Shown one piece after another: positions 1 through 11,565 of a stretch of DNA of 64,000 bases (position 1 is the stretch's first letter; every line of letters starts with the position of its first letter). The stretch is taken from assembly GCA_029641185.1 (NCBI GenBank), contig JAPWGK010000034.1, positions 186,001 to 250,000 on the forward strand, written 5' to 3'. The translations under genes were made by a program, and so were the position numbers. The stretch is from Pseudofabraea citricarpa (Eukaryota; Ascomycota; Leotiomycetes; Helotiales; Dermateaceae). The notes beneath the pieces were generated by a model, which worked only from the letters and a program-made list of their open reading frames with translations, had not been told where the DNA came from and did not search any database.

Positions 1-551
1 TTGTATGTCACAGTCGCTTTGTTGATGAACGATAATGCCTGTGTGAGCGCGCCGGCCATCTGTGTCGTGTTCGTCGATGCCACTTCGCTCTCGCTCGTGG
101 TGGCTATCAACTCCCTCATCGCAGCGAGGAGACTGTTCTCAACGACCGAGAAGGGCCGGTATTTGTTCGCATTGTCGAGAGATGAGTTGTGGTTTGTGTT
201 ATTGGTGTTGCCCATCTCGGTATCTTCCTCTGCAGATTGTGACGCCGTCCTTGCGGCGCGTGGATATAGCCATACTGCCCGGTGGCTATGGCTTGCTACC
301 ACGGCTACTTGGTTCGCATTGTTTACTGCCAAATGCGCGTTGATGAAGACAAGGATATTGGCTATGGCTTTGGAGAGAGGGAGGGTTGAGTTTAGGAGCG
401 TCCAGGCGTGTGGGTTTGTGTCGAGGACGATGACGAGGAGGGATGGTGTAGGCCCTGCTTATGTGTCAGTTGGCACGGCATAAATATTTTGAGTGTTACT
501 CCTACCTTCAACCGCTCTCTCGTAATGATCTGAGCCATCTACCGCGTTCAT
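1..551 (-). CDS. TFB4: TFIIH core subunit Tfb4/p34 (5' part; gene runs off left edge)
   Basis: Tfb4 (human GTF2H3/p34) is a structural subunit of the TFIIH core, which acts in RNA polymerase II initiation and nucleotide excision repair in the nucleus. Exon 1 is 506-551 with ATG at 551. A 51-bp intron (455-505, GTAGGA...CAG) is followed by exon 2 from 454 to the window edge. The joined reading gives about 166 residues. They contain the family's N-terminal vWA-like core, with the motifs LLVIVLDTNPHAW, LPLSKAIANILVFINAHLA and NQVAVVASHSHRAVWLYP, all highly characteristic of Tfb4. The C-terminal half and zinc finger lie outside the window. The gene is divergent from the UCS-domain gene and shares a 376-bp promoter with it. 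The long plus-strand ORF over the same bases is only its antisense shadow. Identification is confident; the start is supported by the short first exon and good splice sites. Confidence 0.9.
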
Positions 552-927
552 CTTGGTGGTGATCTTTGAGGCATCTCAGCCTGGGAGCTGGGCTTTTGGA
601 AATTTTAGCTTTGACGTTGCGAACTAGTAGTTAGATACCTGGATGGTATAATTTCCCGGTACCGAAGATAATTTGTGTGAATCCAGTCCAGCTGAGAGCC
701 TCGAGATCCCAAGGGCACGCAGAAAAATGATTTCTATTGAAGCTCTCCTCGCTCTTGCCTTCGCGATGTCAATCTTTGAACCCTGGTCGGGATGACGCCT
801 GATCACATGACAGCCCCGCGCCCAGTTCGCATGGGGAGAGCATACATTCCTTCCCTTCTTCCTTTCCAACATCAGATCAGAACTTCATCAGAACATTGAC
901 TTGGAAGCAGACAGAGAATGCAGCACG
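552..927. promoter_or_regulatory. Divergent promoter region Tfb4 / UCS protein
   Basis: This 376-bp spacer separates two divergently read start codons (551 minus, 928 plus). It should hold both promoters and 5' UTRs. No clear TATA box was seen on either strand, as expected for housekeeping genes. The function is inferred from layout only. Confidence 0.5.
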
Positions 928-3178
928 ATGGCCCAAGCAGGAAACCCAGGTTTTGATGCTACGGTCCCAGCTCCTGCAAGCACCATCTCGCCATCCGATG
1001 GCTCGCTCGAAGACCAGGTCTTGCTCCTCCTGGCTCGGCTCATGGAGGGAGGCCAGGAAGATGAGGATACGTGCAAGGATCTGAACACGCTCACACGCCT
1101 GCTTAGCGACGAAGCCAACAACAAGAAGTCTGGCGACAACAAGCCTCTTTTCGAGCTCATTGATGCCGATGGCGTCGAGACCATTCTGGACTGTCTCGAC
1201 ATGAGACAGGGCTCGACGGTGCGCGGTCACGCAACTCTCACCATCTCAGCCTACCTCAAAGCTGCTGATCAGCACGGCGTCGACTACCTCTCCTCTTTCT
1301 TCTACTCGCGTGTCGGTAAGGGCACCTATGATGATCTGATTCTTGCTTTCTCTGTTGCTGCCTCATTATTCCCGGTCGTCCCCTCGGTCATCTCGAAGCT
1401 CTTTTTAAGCGATGGCTTTATCGCCAGTCTTGGACCACTGATGAAGCGAAAATGGAAGAGCAAGAAGGTCGAGCAAGCCACCCTGAACATGCTCAATGCT
1501 GCTTGTATGGATACTGCTTCTCGGGAGGCCATCCAGAAGTACTGTACTGAGTGGCTGGAAGATGTCATTGCCAACCCTCATACTATGGATATGGATAATG
1601 TCCTCTCCTCTTCTCCTGGTGCTACGGGAATGGTTGAGCCGGGTTCAATTCAGCAGCGCATGCATTCCGAGCAGGTCCGGAATCTGGCCGCTGTTATATT
1701 GGCCAAACTTCAGGTGAGCTTCTACAATCTGCATGTTCATGTCCTTGATATTGCTACATTAAGCAATCTGACTGACTTCAGGCATAAAGGCTGTTTCCTC
1801 CGCACCATCTGCTGCGTCTGAGGAGCGGATACAGCCGGCCACAACAAGTATTGAGGATTTATCGGATTTGTTTAAGAAAATGTTATCGACTGCGGCAGAC
1901 GAGGATCAACATCATTCTATTGAAGGTCTTGCTTATGCTTCATTGCAATCAAAAGTAAAGGAGAAACTGGCTTCGGATAAGCCATTTCTCACCACCCTCG
2001 TTAAAACGCTGAGTTCTGCACCAGCAAAATCACCCACCACTTATGGCGCTCTCTCAATTCTTGTTAACTTAACCATCTACATGCCACCAATGTCAGAAGA
2101 GCAGAAGCGCATGATACAGCTTAAGGCGTATGCCAATGCATCGAAGGATGCTTTCAAACCAGATGCATTGAACGATGATGATCATGTCGCCAAGCGATGT
2201 CTTGCTGTTTTTGAGGCAGGAGTTATACCTATTCTTGTTACACATAGCCAGCATGGTTCAGCAGCATCGTTGGCCCTAGTTGTATCTATTGTATTTTCTT
2301 TGTCTAAGACAACCAAGCTTCGTGGTCAGATTGCTCAGCAAGGTGGTATCAAACTTTTGTTACATGCTTACTCCGTCCTTCCGGAGGAGATTGTGCCTGC
2401 TCGACTCACAGCGGCTCATGCCCTTGCTCTTATTCTCATATCTACCAATCCTCAGCATGTGTTTGGTGGAACCACGCCAATACCACTTGCATCGGCTATT
2501 CGGCCGCTGATCTCACTGATAAGCGATGATCCGACTGTTGAACATCGTAACTTGTTACCAGTTTTCGAATCACTCCTCGCCCTCACAAATCTTGCGTCAA
2601 CTGATGACTCAGCTCGGAATCCCATCATACGTATCGCGTGGTCACAGATAGAGGAGTTACTCCTGTCAAACAACACATCGATCACGAGAGCGACTGTCGA
2701 ACTTATTTGTAACTTGATGCAGTCAATCGAATGCGTCGCTAAATTTGCCGATGGTGGACAACAAGCAAGCCAGCGGATGCACATCTTATTGGCACTAGCC
2801 GATTCAGAAGACATTGCAACTCGGCGTGCGGCCGGTGGTGCTCTAGCTAGTCTTACGGAATGGGATACAGCAGTAAATGCGATCCTGGAGCGTGAGAGAG
2901 CCGTATCTATCATTCTGGGACTCTGTAAAGAAGAAGTGGAAGATCTTCGACACCGCGGCGTCGTATGTGTGCTGAACCTCATGACGGCACCGGGTAAGGT
3001 TGGCGAATGGGGAGTGCAGAAGATTAAAGCGGAGGGTGGTCACGATGTCTTGAAGGAGTGTATCCACAAAACCGGTAATCCTAAGGTTTTAGAGATTGCG
3101 GTTGAGGCTGTGAGGGTTCTTATGACAGTCAGTGTGGATGGTGAACCCAAGGCAATTACAGCCATTACAAGGCGTTAA
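928..3178 (+). CDS. UCS-domain myosin chaperone (UNC-45/CRO1/She4-like)
   Basis: UCS proteins fold and stabilise myosin motor domains and are needed for actin organisation, cytokinesis and endocytosis in fungi. The CDS is exon 928-1713, intron 1714-1789 (GTGAGC...AAAG), exon 1790-3178, giving 724 residues, close to fungal CRO1/She4. I start at ATG 928 because the longer frame from 901 opens with TTG, not ATG. The protein is alpha-helical throughout, in armadillo-like repeats. A central block, roughly residues 120-210 (motifs SVISKLFLSDGFI, KVEQATLNMLNAAC), resembles the myosin-assembly central region. After the intron come motifs typical of the UCS domain, such as LKAYANASK at about residue 360 and ALTNLAS at about residue 500. 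There is no N-terminal TPR region, as expected for fungal members. An upstream AG at 1780-1781 would put a stop in frame, so the acceptor at 1788-1789 is used. Family assignment is confident; the cellular role is inferred from homologues. Confidence 0.85.
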
Positions 3179-4285
3179 GTCGAGAGACGTGGGACAGTGA
3201 TAAGGGTTGGAGGGAGAAGTATTAGCTTAGCTTAGATTAGCTTAGATTCAACATCCACAGGTGGTAGATGAATTAAAAGGAAAAGTATTGTATTAATTTG
3301 CGGCTTTGACGTGTAAGATTCTGCTATCATTAGTAGACTATTCTGATGCACGGTAAGTATATCCCGCCTTGTGGGTTTCCTTCGAGTGTTTGTATCTGTA
3401 GATGCAAGGGAAAGATTGGACGATGATCCAAATGATATTAATTATCAAGAAAAGCAAGTTTATCTCTACGGGTCTGGTCAGCTTTTCACTTTCTTCAAGT
3501 TGTAGACTGGGCTTTGTGGCCTCTAGAATCCTACAGTTCGTCTTCGATTAGTAAGTGCTTGCATTTATCTTATGCTAGCTGGCGAAGGAGTGCCTTTTCG
3601 ACCTGCTAAGTACCAGGGTACCTGGGTACATCTGAGTGAGCCTCCCTCACGTGCTACGAGGCACGCAGGTGAATATAGAAGGCGGCACGTGCTCTGCACC
3701 TCCCGAGCTCCCTTATATAACAAAATAGCAAAAAGGGAATCAAACATTTGAGCGGCGCATAGTCCGTACCCTGGACAGTTGTACGAAGTGTTACACTGTA
3801 ATTGGATCGGATAACGAACCTTGCGATTGGGTCCGAGCTCTAGGACATTACTCTGGGGGCTCTCTTACAGACAGGTCTTTCGGGTCGCATCCCCGGTCTA
3901 CCTGCTCTACTACTACAGTTGCTTCAGGTCCGATCCCTGATCCAACAACCAAACCAATTTTTTTTGGTTTTTTTTTGGTTGCTGTCAGTGTTGTTGTAGA
4001 GAAAAGTGGGCCCGAGCGCGCTTAGCTTTTTGCCGCGTGGATTCTTTCTTTGTCGTTGGTTGTAGGATCTTCTTGGTACTAAAATGCTTTTTTGTCGCTT
4101 AACACAATTGAGAATTCTCAACTTAGTGAATTAGACGCGCCTCATATTCTAGACACACTGATCTTCATAATTACTAATAAATGCTTATTATAAGAGTAAA
4201 GACATCGTGTTAATTAAAATAGTATCTTCTTCTATTTCAATGTTCCGTTACTACTCAATCTCACCCACACAAGTCTTCCACTCGC
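3179..4285. other. Intergenic, no gene seen
   Basis: This 1.1-kb spacer lies between the UCS gene and a minus-strand retropepsin-like ORF. Short ORFs here lack splice context and family motifs. It holds GGTACC-centred near-palindromes around 3612-3630, two CACGTG E-box hexamers in 3650-3695, and a poly-T/ACCAAA imperfect inverted repeat at about 3947-3982. No RNA gene was recognised. Confidence 0.5.
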
Positions 4286-4810
4286 TTACAACCCCAAAGA
4301 CTCCAACATCTCCTTCCCAAACACCATATCGAACGGTGGATTCTTCAACACTCTCAATTCCGCGCCCTCCCTCCAGACCCTATTCTCCCTCGCAACGTCA
4401 GACCAGCACCACAACGGGAGCGCGACGCTTCTAGTCGAAGGGATACATGTAAACTCGCGATCTGGCACTTTCTCGTACAAGAGAAACTTTCTCTCCTCGC
4501 TTGCGTGCGTCTCTAACCCTGCACGCTCTACAATATCCTCCGACACCCAATTCCCTGATGTGCTCTCGTCCAGGATCACTAGCGCCACGTACTTCTCCCC
4601 CCTGTTGAGGTCTTTCGTTAGCCAGATTGCCGTTAGTTTGAGATTGGGATTGTCCGGTAGGAGAACTGGTCCTTGTGTGGCGTGAGATGTGAGAGAAAGT
4701 GTTGGTGATGACGATCTGGGTAGAGCAGAAGGTGGTTTGTCGATATTTGGAGGCAATTCAGAAACATCGCCGGAATAGGGTGGTGGTGGAGAAGGTGTAT
4801 TGGGTGACAT
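4286..4810 (-). CDS. Small retropepsin-like (gag-type aspartyl protease fold) protein, catalytic motif degenerate
   Basis: This single-exon ORF encodes 174 residues. A proline-rich, disordered N-terminus (to about residue 55) precedes a retropepsin-like region. That region contains ALVILDESTSGNWVSEDIV, which aligns with the D-[ST]-G active-site loop and following helix of solo retropepsin-like proteins. It ends with PFDMVFGKEML, matching the second conserved motif (PFDxLLGxxxL) of the family. The Asp-Thr-Gly triad is altered, so proteolysis is doubtful. A better preserved relative lies 0.9 kb away at 5684-6373 on the same strand. No integrase, reverse transcriptase or LTR was seen around it, so it is a solo domain rather than an intact retroelement. 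The role is unknown; dimerisation or binding rather than cleavage is possible. Confidence 0.6.
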   Translation of the reverse strand: MSPNTPSPPPPYSGDVSELPPNIDKPPSALPRSSSPTLSLTSHATQGPVLLPDNPNLKLTAIWLTKDLNRGEKYVALVILDESTSGNWVSEDIVERAGLETHASEERKFLLYEKVPDREFTCIPSTRSVALPLWCWSDVARENRVWREGAELRVLKNPPFDMVFGKEMLESLGL

Positions 4811-5683
4811 CGTGGTTGAGAGTTGTTCAATTTCGATATCGAAGTTTTGATTTGAGTTTGTTGTTGATGTGGAGGAGGTTTATGCAGGAGATTTGCTGCA
4901 ATTTATATTCGAGTGCTAAGCGTGTGAATCATTTCAATATGTCTTAGGTATTGCTGAAGTTGGTGACTTGATTTGGTTGGGAAGATGAGAATGGGGTGTG
5001 TGATTGATTTAGGGCGAGATAATTTGAATGGCTTTGCTTTATCAAAGCAGCTTTGACAATCATCATCAACATTGGTGTATGAAAATCAAACAGAAAAATA
5101 CTTCCTTTATAAAGAAAGATACAGGGGTTCTTGGCTGTATCAAGTGCAATAGGTCTACACCATAGCTAGTGTTTGTCAAATTATCAGGTCTTGATAATTT
5201 CTTGTTAGCTACGCAATCCACTTAAACGCCAATATCCAAAGGCTGTAATACCACGGTGCATAAACCACGCGATGGTGTAATTGAAGTTACTGTGTGAAAT
5301 TACATCGAATCGATAGAATTACTATTGAATCTATTTAATGTACGAACAATATTCTATAGCTTGATCTATTCTAAAAATTCGGGATAGCTTTGGGGGCCAC
5401 AGACTTTTCATTTTTTAGATTCTTTCTCTTCAGTTGGACTTTTTTTTGCAGAATTTGTGCTTTATCGAAGCACCAACCTGTTTCATTAGTGAAATCTTAT
5501 TTTTCTTTGGAGTCTTTGCTTGGTTACTCGAGCTTGACTGGGCGCCGATGTTCGGAGTTACGGGAAGCCGCCCGGTATCACGTTGTGCTCTGTCTTCTTC
5601 GTCCGTTCTTTTAGCTATTAGTTCTTCATCTTCATTCTTCTGTTCGGGCTAAGCACCAAGTCAGCAAACGCTATATGTAACTG
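4811..5683. other. Intergenic, AT-rich, no gene seen
   Basis: This 870-bp spacer lies between the two retropepsin-like ORFs. The short ORFs at 5390-5652 are low-complexity and lack any recognisable domain. Nothing else is supported here. Confidence 0.5.
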
Positions 5684-6373
5684 TTACATTCTGATAAGTC
5701 TTACTGTTTTGTTTGATCCTGACAATTGAGCTGATAGTAAAGTCTGTGCTGATGGTTTTTTATTTGACGAGAAGCATGTTTTACCCGAGGCCAATAGGTT
5801 TCTACCAAGCAGGACATCAAAAGGAGGGTTGGAAACGACACAGAACTGAGTATGATGGGAAACCCCAGTATTTGGATAACCCCAAGTAGCGCAGACAGTT
5901 TGACCGGAGGACTTCCATGGCCCGCCGATAGTGAGATATTCCATTGGCAGACCTCGCGTAACTTCCAGACCGAGTCGAGTCACCACCTCAGTTGAGATCC
6001 AGTTTTCATCAGTTCCCGTATCTAGCGTTGCAAATAATCCATACCAGATCTCATCATTTGGAGAAAACATGTTGATGGTAGGAAATTTCTTGTCGAAGAT
6101 GCTTGCATTTTCTCGTCCTGGTGGCGGCGACGTTAACTTTGTAGCCTCGGGGTTTTCCATGGTTGTTTCATATTCTGGAGGAGAGGCAAATCGGGCTTGC
6201 TGAGCTTTTTCTGCCTCCTGAGATAATTTTGCGTGCTCACCGGAAATTGGTTCACGAGAATTCTTGTAAGCTAAAATTTCTGACTTGTCGGCTAGCTCTT
6301 CAATATCGGCCCAAAGCTGCCCTTCTGAAGTCGTCCAAGGTCTTTTACTTCCCATCTCTTGCGTGTATTGCAA
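5684..6373 (-). CDS. Retropepsin-like protein with intact LDTG motif
   Basis: This single-exon ORF encodes 229 residues from ATG at 6373 (a second in-frame ATG lies six codons on). The N-terminal half is charged and Gln/Glu-rich. From about residue 110 it reads as a single-domain retropepsin-like fold, with LFATLDTGTDENWISTEVV (catalytic Asp-Thr-Gly, then the W-x-S-x-x-x-x helix) and later NPPFDVLLGRNLLAS. It is clearly related to the ORF at 4286-4810, whose DTG is lost. Such lone domains occur in many Pezizomycotina, usually uncharacterised and plausibly descended from retroelement gag-pol. No other retroelement gene is adjacent. The similarity to aspartyl proteases is seen in the sequence; activity is inference. 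Confidence 0.7.
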   Translation of the reverse strand: MQYTQEMGSKRPWTTSEGQLWADIEELADKSEILAYKNSREPISGEHAKLSQEAEKAQQARFASPPEYETTMENPEATKLTSPPPGRENASIFDKKFPTINMFSPNDEIWYGLFATLDTGTDENWISTEVVTRLGLEVTRGLPMEYLTIGGPWKSSGQTVCATWGYPNTGVSHHTQFCVVSNPPFDVLLGRNLLASGKTCFSSNKKPSAQTLLSAQLSGSNKTVRLIRM

Positions 6374-6954
6374 CAGAGAAAATCCGTGTTCAAGTGTGGC
6401 AAATTATTGTTCTTGAGGTTACAGTCTTTCTGTTTACTGCTTCTGATTTGGCTCCTGCTTGGATTGGGCTGCACGGTATATTTATACTTATATTTAAGGC
6501 TCTGCAAGTTTGGGTCAGAGGTGACGCTGATGGTTTTCACTGTAAATGTATTGTCATTCTTAATCATAACAAATCACTTAGATTCTCTAAATTCCTGACT
6601 CGCGTGTGACGAGAAAGAAACAAATTCCACGAATGTCAAGTTTGTACGACTCACGAACTTCTGCTTGTCTAATGTCAGCCCGACTCACAATTCTGTCAGT
6701 TGAATTGGTTTGTATAGTTTGCAAACAAACTTGAGAAGCGCATGCGGTTCAGCAGCTTGCCACGTCTTTGGGAGGTCATGCAACTAGCCGATAGGCTGAC
6801 CTCGAGGCACACCCCGTTCACCGAGCTGCTTTCGCGATGCGTAACACACGCAGCCTTGCAATGGATTTGCTATAAAAGCATCGAGGTCAAGTTAGTTTGA
6901 CTTGAGGATTCCATAACTCTCATTTTGCCTCCTAATATAACTAGAAAAGTCAAC
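6374..6954 (+). promoter_or_regulatory. Divergent promoter with TATA box before DUF6594 gene
   Basis: This 581-bp spacer lies between two divergent genes. TATAAAAG at 6871-6878 sits 77 bp upstream of the ATG at 6955, a good TATA position. ORFs in the 6163-6609 interval overlap the retropepsin gene's 5' region, are low-complexity and are not supported. Confidence 0.55.
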
Positions 6955-8034
6955 ATGGGGAATGAAGCCACCATCGAAACCAATGACTTCAATAATGTAG
7001 TCGTAAACGAAGGACATGCGAAATTAGCTACATACATGAGCAAGCATACTGAATATGCCATCCTTCGACGCTTCGGCCGCCTCAACATATTAACTCTGCT
7101 GTATCTCCAAGCCGAACTTGCCGATCTCGAAGTTAAGTTACAAGATGCTATGAACGAGGACTGGCACAATAAAGACCGCCACCGTTACGCGATGCACTGG
7201 GCTTCGCTTTCCGAGATGCACAAGGAGAATGACAACCAAAAGCAATGGGAACTGCTACTCAAGATTCGAGCGCGGCTGAAAGAATATAGTAAAGTTTTCG
7301 CACTGTCCTACTTCTTTCTCACTTTTCAATCCAATGCCTAATTATCTCTCAATGCTTTATTCCAATCGTTCTTCTTGACTGACCACTAACAGACGAGCAT
7401 CTCACATACCAAACGACACTCTCTTCACTGCCACCCCCTCAAGAAGTCGATCTCGATTTTCTGCTAGAATGGATCGAGCGACCAGGTATGGGTAGCCGTT
7501 TAATTATCGGCGAAGATCGAAATACATGGAAGGAACCATACCAGCGGAAAGATCTTTTGACTCTCAATGCGCGCATGAACAAGGACGACTTCATCTCACG
7601 CATCATATCGACCAAAATCATTCCAGTCTTACATCCTTGGCTGCCGAACAGGCGCAGGAGAGAAGAGGATGAGACAGGTGTGACATATTATTCAGAACGC
7701 CGCATCATAGCCCTCGTAGACATGCTAAGTACCTTCATCGCAAGCATGCTCCCAATCTCCAGCATCACGATTCTCTATTTCGTACAAGACCTACTAGATC
7801 GCCTAGCGGTTTCCATCGCATTCACGGCTCTATTCGCATTATGCCTTACGGTGACGACGAAAGCGAGAAGGGTCGAGGTTTTTGCTGCTACTTCTGCGTA
7901 AGTGTTCTGTCTTCTTCTTTTTCTTTATGCTTGCTGGAGAGAAGATTACATCACTGATGAGGATTTTGGATCCTAGATTTGCGGCTGTACTGGTCGTTTT
8001 CATCACGGGCGATGAGGCGGGGACGCGGGCGTAG
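6955..8034 (+). CDS. DUF6594-family membrane protein
   Basis: The gene has three exons: 6955-7288, 7393-7897 and 7977-8034, giving 298 residues. Splicing closes in frame: AT-rich introns, donors GTAAAG and GTAAGT, acceptors ACAG and CTAG. The N-terminal half is soluble and helical, with the family signature FGRLNILTLLYLQAEL at about residue 41 and a conserved stretch around EWIERPGMGSR. The C-terminal 90 residues hold three predicted membrane helices, beginning IIALVDMLSTFIASML and ending FAAVLVVFITG. This soluble-half plus three-helix layout is diagnostic of DUF6594, a large family of unknown function in filamentous ascomycetes. ATG 6955 is chosen because the upstream extension of the frame starts with TTG. 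The gene converges on threonine synthase. No function should be assumed. Confidence 0.82.
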
Positions 8035-8279
8035 TTCTGGAGAAGGAGCGAAATGGTGGCATATTGATTGCAAGCAGGAGGGAAGGTTCTTTTATCGGTT
8101 TCATTTATTCATTGAATTTTGGTGCCAACACAGTACTGGCGAACTATCTGCAATTACCAAGCGAGAACCAGGAATAGTGAATCCAAATACAAACAGTAGT
8201 TGCGTCAAACTGTGCAAAGATTCTCTCGTTCTTTTTTTTTATACTCCATGAATATGCTTTTTCTTTTAGTTTCCAATAA

Positions 8280-10095
8280 TTACCTGCTACCTTTCAATTC
8301 GGTTTCCACCTCTTCCACAACGATACCACGTACACCTTCCCATCCAGCACCCTTCTCAACGACTCTCACCCTCCGCTCCTTCTTCTCTAATCCGACAAAT
8401 TCCTCTGGTAGAACAGTATCGAAGCTGAAACTCTTGTCGTCCTTTAATGCAAGATCGACTGCATTAGCGAATTTCGCTGGATGTGCGGTTGCTAGAGAGA
8501 TGTGGTGGGTATCGGCTGGAGAAGCCCTCTTCATCGACCGCAACGAAGCAGCGACACCGATCGCGGAATGAGGATCAAGTACGTATCCGCCTTCATTTGA
8601 ATAAAAGTGCTTGATAGTCTCGATGGTTTGATCATCACTGACTCTCTCACTTTCGAAATCTCGCTTGGCTGCGTTGAGGATATCAGCATTGACGCCAAAG
8701 CCTCCTTTGGACTTCAAATCCTTAAGCCATGTCTCAACTTCTTGGCCAGCCTGCTTCTTGTTCCACTCCTCGTCCATTCCAGCTCCTACGGCATATTCGT
8801 GTGCTAAGAACCAGAGCAGTCTCTCAAAATTACTCGATACGAGAATATCCATTGCTGGGCTCAAAGTTTCTCGAACTCCATCCTCATGGGCTTTGACACC
8901 ATCTGCTGCAAGTCCGCCCTCTGCTTCAACTCCATGCACAGCCTTTTTCTCGTAGTGTCCAGTCTTCCAGAATCGATCAAGAATATCATTCTCATTTGTT
9001 GCAACTACAAGCTTATCTGCGGGAAGACCCATTCGCTTTGCGAAATAACCGGCCAGAATATCTCCGAAATTTCCGGTTGGTACAACGAACCGAACCTTAT
9101 GGCCTGGCTTGTATGTAGGTGATTCGATCAATGCAAAGTATGCCTGGAAGTAGTAGGTGGTTTGTGCAAGAATTCGTGCCCAGTTGATGGAATTGACTGC
9201 GCCAAGGTTGAGGGTCTCATTGATTTGGGGATCAGCAAAGAGAGCCTTGACAGTGTCCTAAGTACAATTAGCATCGAGTCTTAACAGCCCACTACAATAT
9301 CTTACCTGGCAGTCGTCAAAGCTTCCCTCGACAGCCAAATTGTGTACATTTGCATCCAAGACAGTGGTCATTTGGGCTTCCTGGATAGGACTGACTCTTC
9401 CCTTGGGATGCAAGATGAAGACTGAGACATCTTTCTTTCCTCGCAGACCATAGATGGCAGCAGATCCGGTGTCACCACTTGTCGCACCAACCACGGTGAG
9501 ATGATGTCTGTCCTTCCCTGTCTTGCCCTGGTTTTTTCGTACCAGGAAGTATTCAAAAAGGTTTCCCAACAACTGTAATGCGACGTCTTTGAAAGCGAAG
9601 GTTGGCCCATGGAACAGCTCAAGGAGATATAGGTTTTCTTCCTCATTCAATGTCACCAATGGTGTAGTATCTGGAGCTCGGAATGTTGAATAACTTCGGT
9701 TGATGACTTCCTTCAAATCCGCCGGCGGTATCTCAGAGGGGGAAATGTAGAGCGAGAGGATTTCGAAGGCAAGCTCGGAGAAAGTGAGGCTTCTCCATTT
9801 CGTCTCCCAATCGCGGGGTAAGGTCGGGATTTCTTCTGGGATGAAAAGGCCGCCATCAGAAGCCAATCCTTTGAGGACAACCTCTTCGAATGATAGCTAC
9901 AGAGGGTCAGTACTTTTGAGATATGTTACACAGGAATTGGGGATGGGGGAAGGGTCGTACACCGTATGAGCCTCCGCGTGTGGATAGGTATCGCTGTGAA
10001 GGAGTATGGGTTGTATCTTGAGCTGGCTCGTCTACAGCAGGCGCAGGTTTCTTCGTTGGCACAGCAAGACCAACTGGTGTCACAAAGTCAGACAT
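8280..10095 (-). CDS. THR4: Threonine synthase
   Basis: Threonine synthase is a PLP enzyme that converts O-phospho-homoserine to threonine, the last step of threonine synthesis, in the cytosol. There are three exons on the minus strand: 9961-10095, 9306-9896 and 8280-9257. They give 567 residues, somewhat longer than yeast Thr4. The model is supported by the joined motif YLSTRGGSYG/LSFEEVVLKG across intron 1, then LASDGGLFIP. HGPTFAFKDVALQ contains the PLP lysine at about residue 148, and VVGATSGDTGSAA and FVVPTGNFGDILAGYF complete the family pattern. The first 30 residues are an extension rich in Pro/Ala and may be poorly ordered. Nothing unusual was seen in the catalytic core. Confident. 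Confidence 0.95.
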
Positions 10096-10606
10096 GATGA
10101 GGATGGTATGTCAGATAATAGTAATTGTTGTAAGGTTTGCAATGGACAGAAGGATATTGGACGAGCAGAGTCATAGAAATATTTTGGGCCGGTGTCGGCA
10201 GAACCCCGCGCTTGACCGCCCAGAGAGACACTAGCAGGGTTAGCGCGTATGTACGGTAAGCGATAACACTCCCCTTTTCCCGTTCCTGGCAGCTCGCTTA
10301 CTACTGACGTTTATCCTCCCCTTATGCAATCCAGCTGCTGTTTGAATGTATGACGTAGCATGTTATTAGTTGAATTCAAAGCTATGACTCTAGTCTTACT
10401 GTCATTCAACATTAATTAGTCTTCAAACCTTACTTAGTCAACTTACAAATCCTCACATATACTTTTTAAGGGATGGCTAATCTGGACTTTTATGTCCATC
10501 TGATAATAACAAGAAATCTCGAGCCCGACGGCAATTGCTTAACAATGATGTTAACCTCAGTTGCCTGAGTCTTTTGCTATTAGTCCTCATTCATAGAATA
10601 GTGACA

Positions 10607-10612
<6 letters not shown>

Positions 10613-10666
<54 letters not shown>
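10613..10666. repeat. Compound dinucleotide microsatellite (CT)21(GT)6
   Basis: Twenty-one uninterrupted CT units are followed directly by about six GT units. This is seen directly in the sequence. It is likely length-variable between strains. Confidence 0.95.
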
Positions 10667-10667
<1 letters not shown>

Positions 10668-11507
10668 CTTCTATGTGTGTGTGGTGAAACGAGAGTCGCA
10701 ATAAGAACATGTAAATTTCACTTTTATTCTGAAGCGGACTATAGTGGGATTTTAACTTGTGCTACATCGTTTTAATCTACTATTTCGCGATATATTGAGA
10801 AACTGATTGAAGACAGATACCGAGTTGTCAGACTTCAAGATTCAGGTTTTATCACCAGTTGCACTGGTTTCATGCTGATTATATTAGACCCGTTCTTAAC
10901 CTTATATACCGCCCTATAGACCTACTTTATTCTGCAATCGAGTCTACTTTCAAGAATCCAACACGAGTTGTCGACGTTGATAATATAACCTAAAGGATTG
11001 TCTGGAATTTGTAATTGTCAAGAAAGCATCGTATCATTAATTGTCTCGGGCTCAGATGAGATGATCAAGACGTTCCTATGTAGATACAGGCCCCTTGCCT
11101 CCCCCTCTTAAAGCAGATCTTCTATAAACAAACGACTCTGCAAAGTAGCACGTTATGGTAATTCAAGTATTTGACATCAAGGAAGACGGGGTTTTGCCCT
11201 AGAACATCGGAGGGGAAAGGGGGAGGAGGGGTGATTCACAAGAGGTTGTTTTGTTTTAGAATTGGTATGAAGAACCAACATCCTTTTCCCAAGTTTTTAG
11301 GAGGGCACCAAACATTACTAAGCATGACTAAAAATCGAGCCTACTTTTAGGCATTAGTTTAGGTTCCCAGTAGGATGACTTCTAAGTTCAACATTTAGAT
11401 AGTACGACTAACTTAGTGACCGTCCAAAGCGGTGTTTAAATGGAACTGCCACTAGTGTACTACAGACTGTAGGTTATATAAATAAGAAAATAAGAAGTTT
11501 GTCAAAT

Positions 11508-11565
11508 GTGGTCTTGGGGGAGTGGTCTTGGGGGAGTGGTCTCGGGGGCTGTGGACTCGGGGGCT
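11508..11565 (+). repeat. G-rich 14-15 bp tandem repeat, four copies
   Basis: Four tandem copies of a unit like GTGGTCTTGGGGGA are present, with the last two drifting to GTGGACTCGGGGGCT. Each carries a run of five G, so four G5 tracts are spaced by 9-10 nt. A run of ten A follows at once. A long-loop G-quadruplex is conceivable on the plus strand. Confidence 0.85.

Noticed and set aside
1..483. 160-codon plus-strand ORF
   Set aside because: It is antisense to the Tfb4 coding exon; the minus strand encodes unmistakable Tfb4 motifs and the plus frame starts with TTG at the edge.
3770..3950. Possible tRNA-like stretch with GGTCCGATCCC
   Set aside because: I could not fold a cloverleaf with matching acceptor and anticodon arms.
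4286..6373. Intact LTR retrotransposon
   Set aside because: Only solo retropepsin-like domains are present; no reverse transcriptase, integrase or terminal repeats were found.
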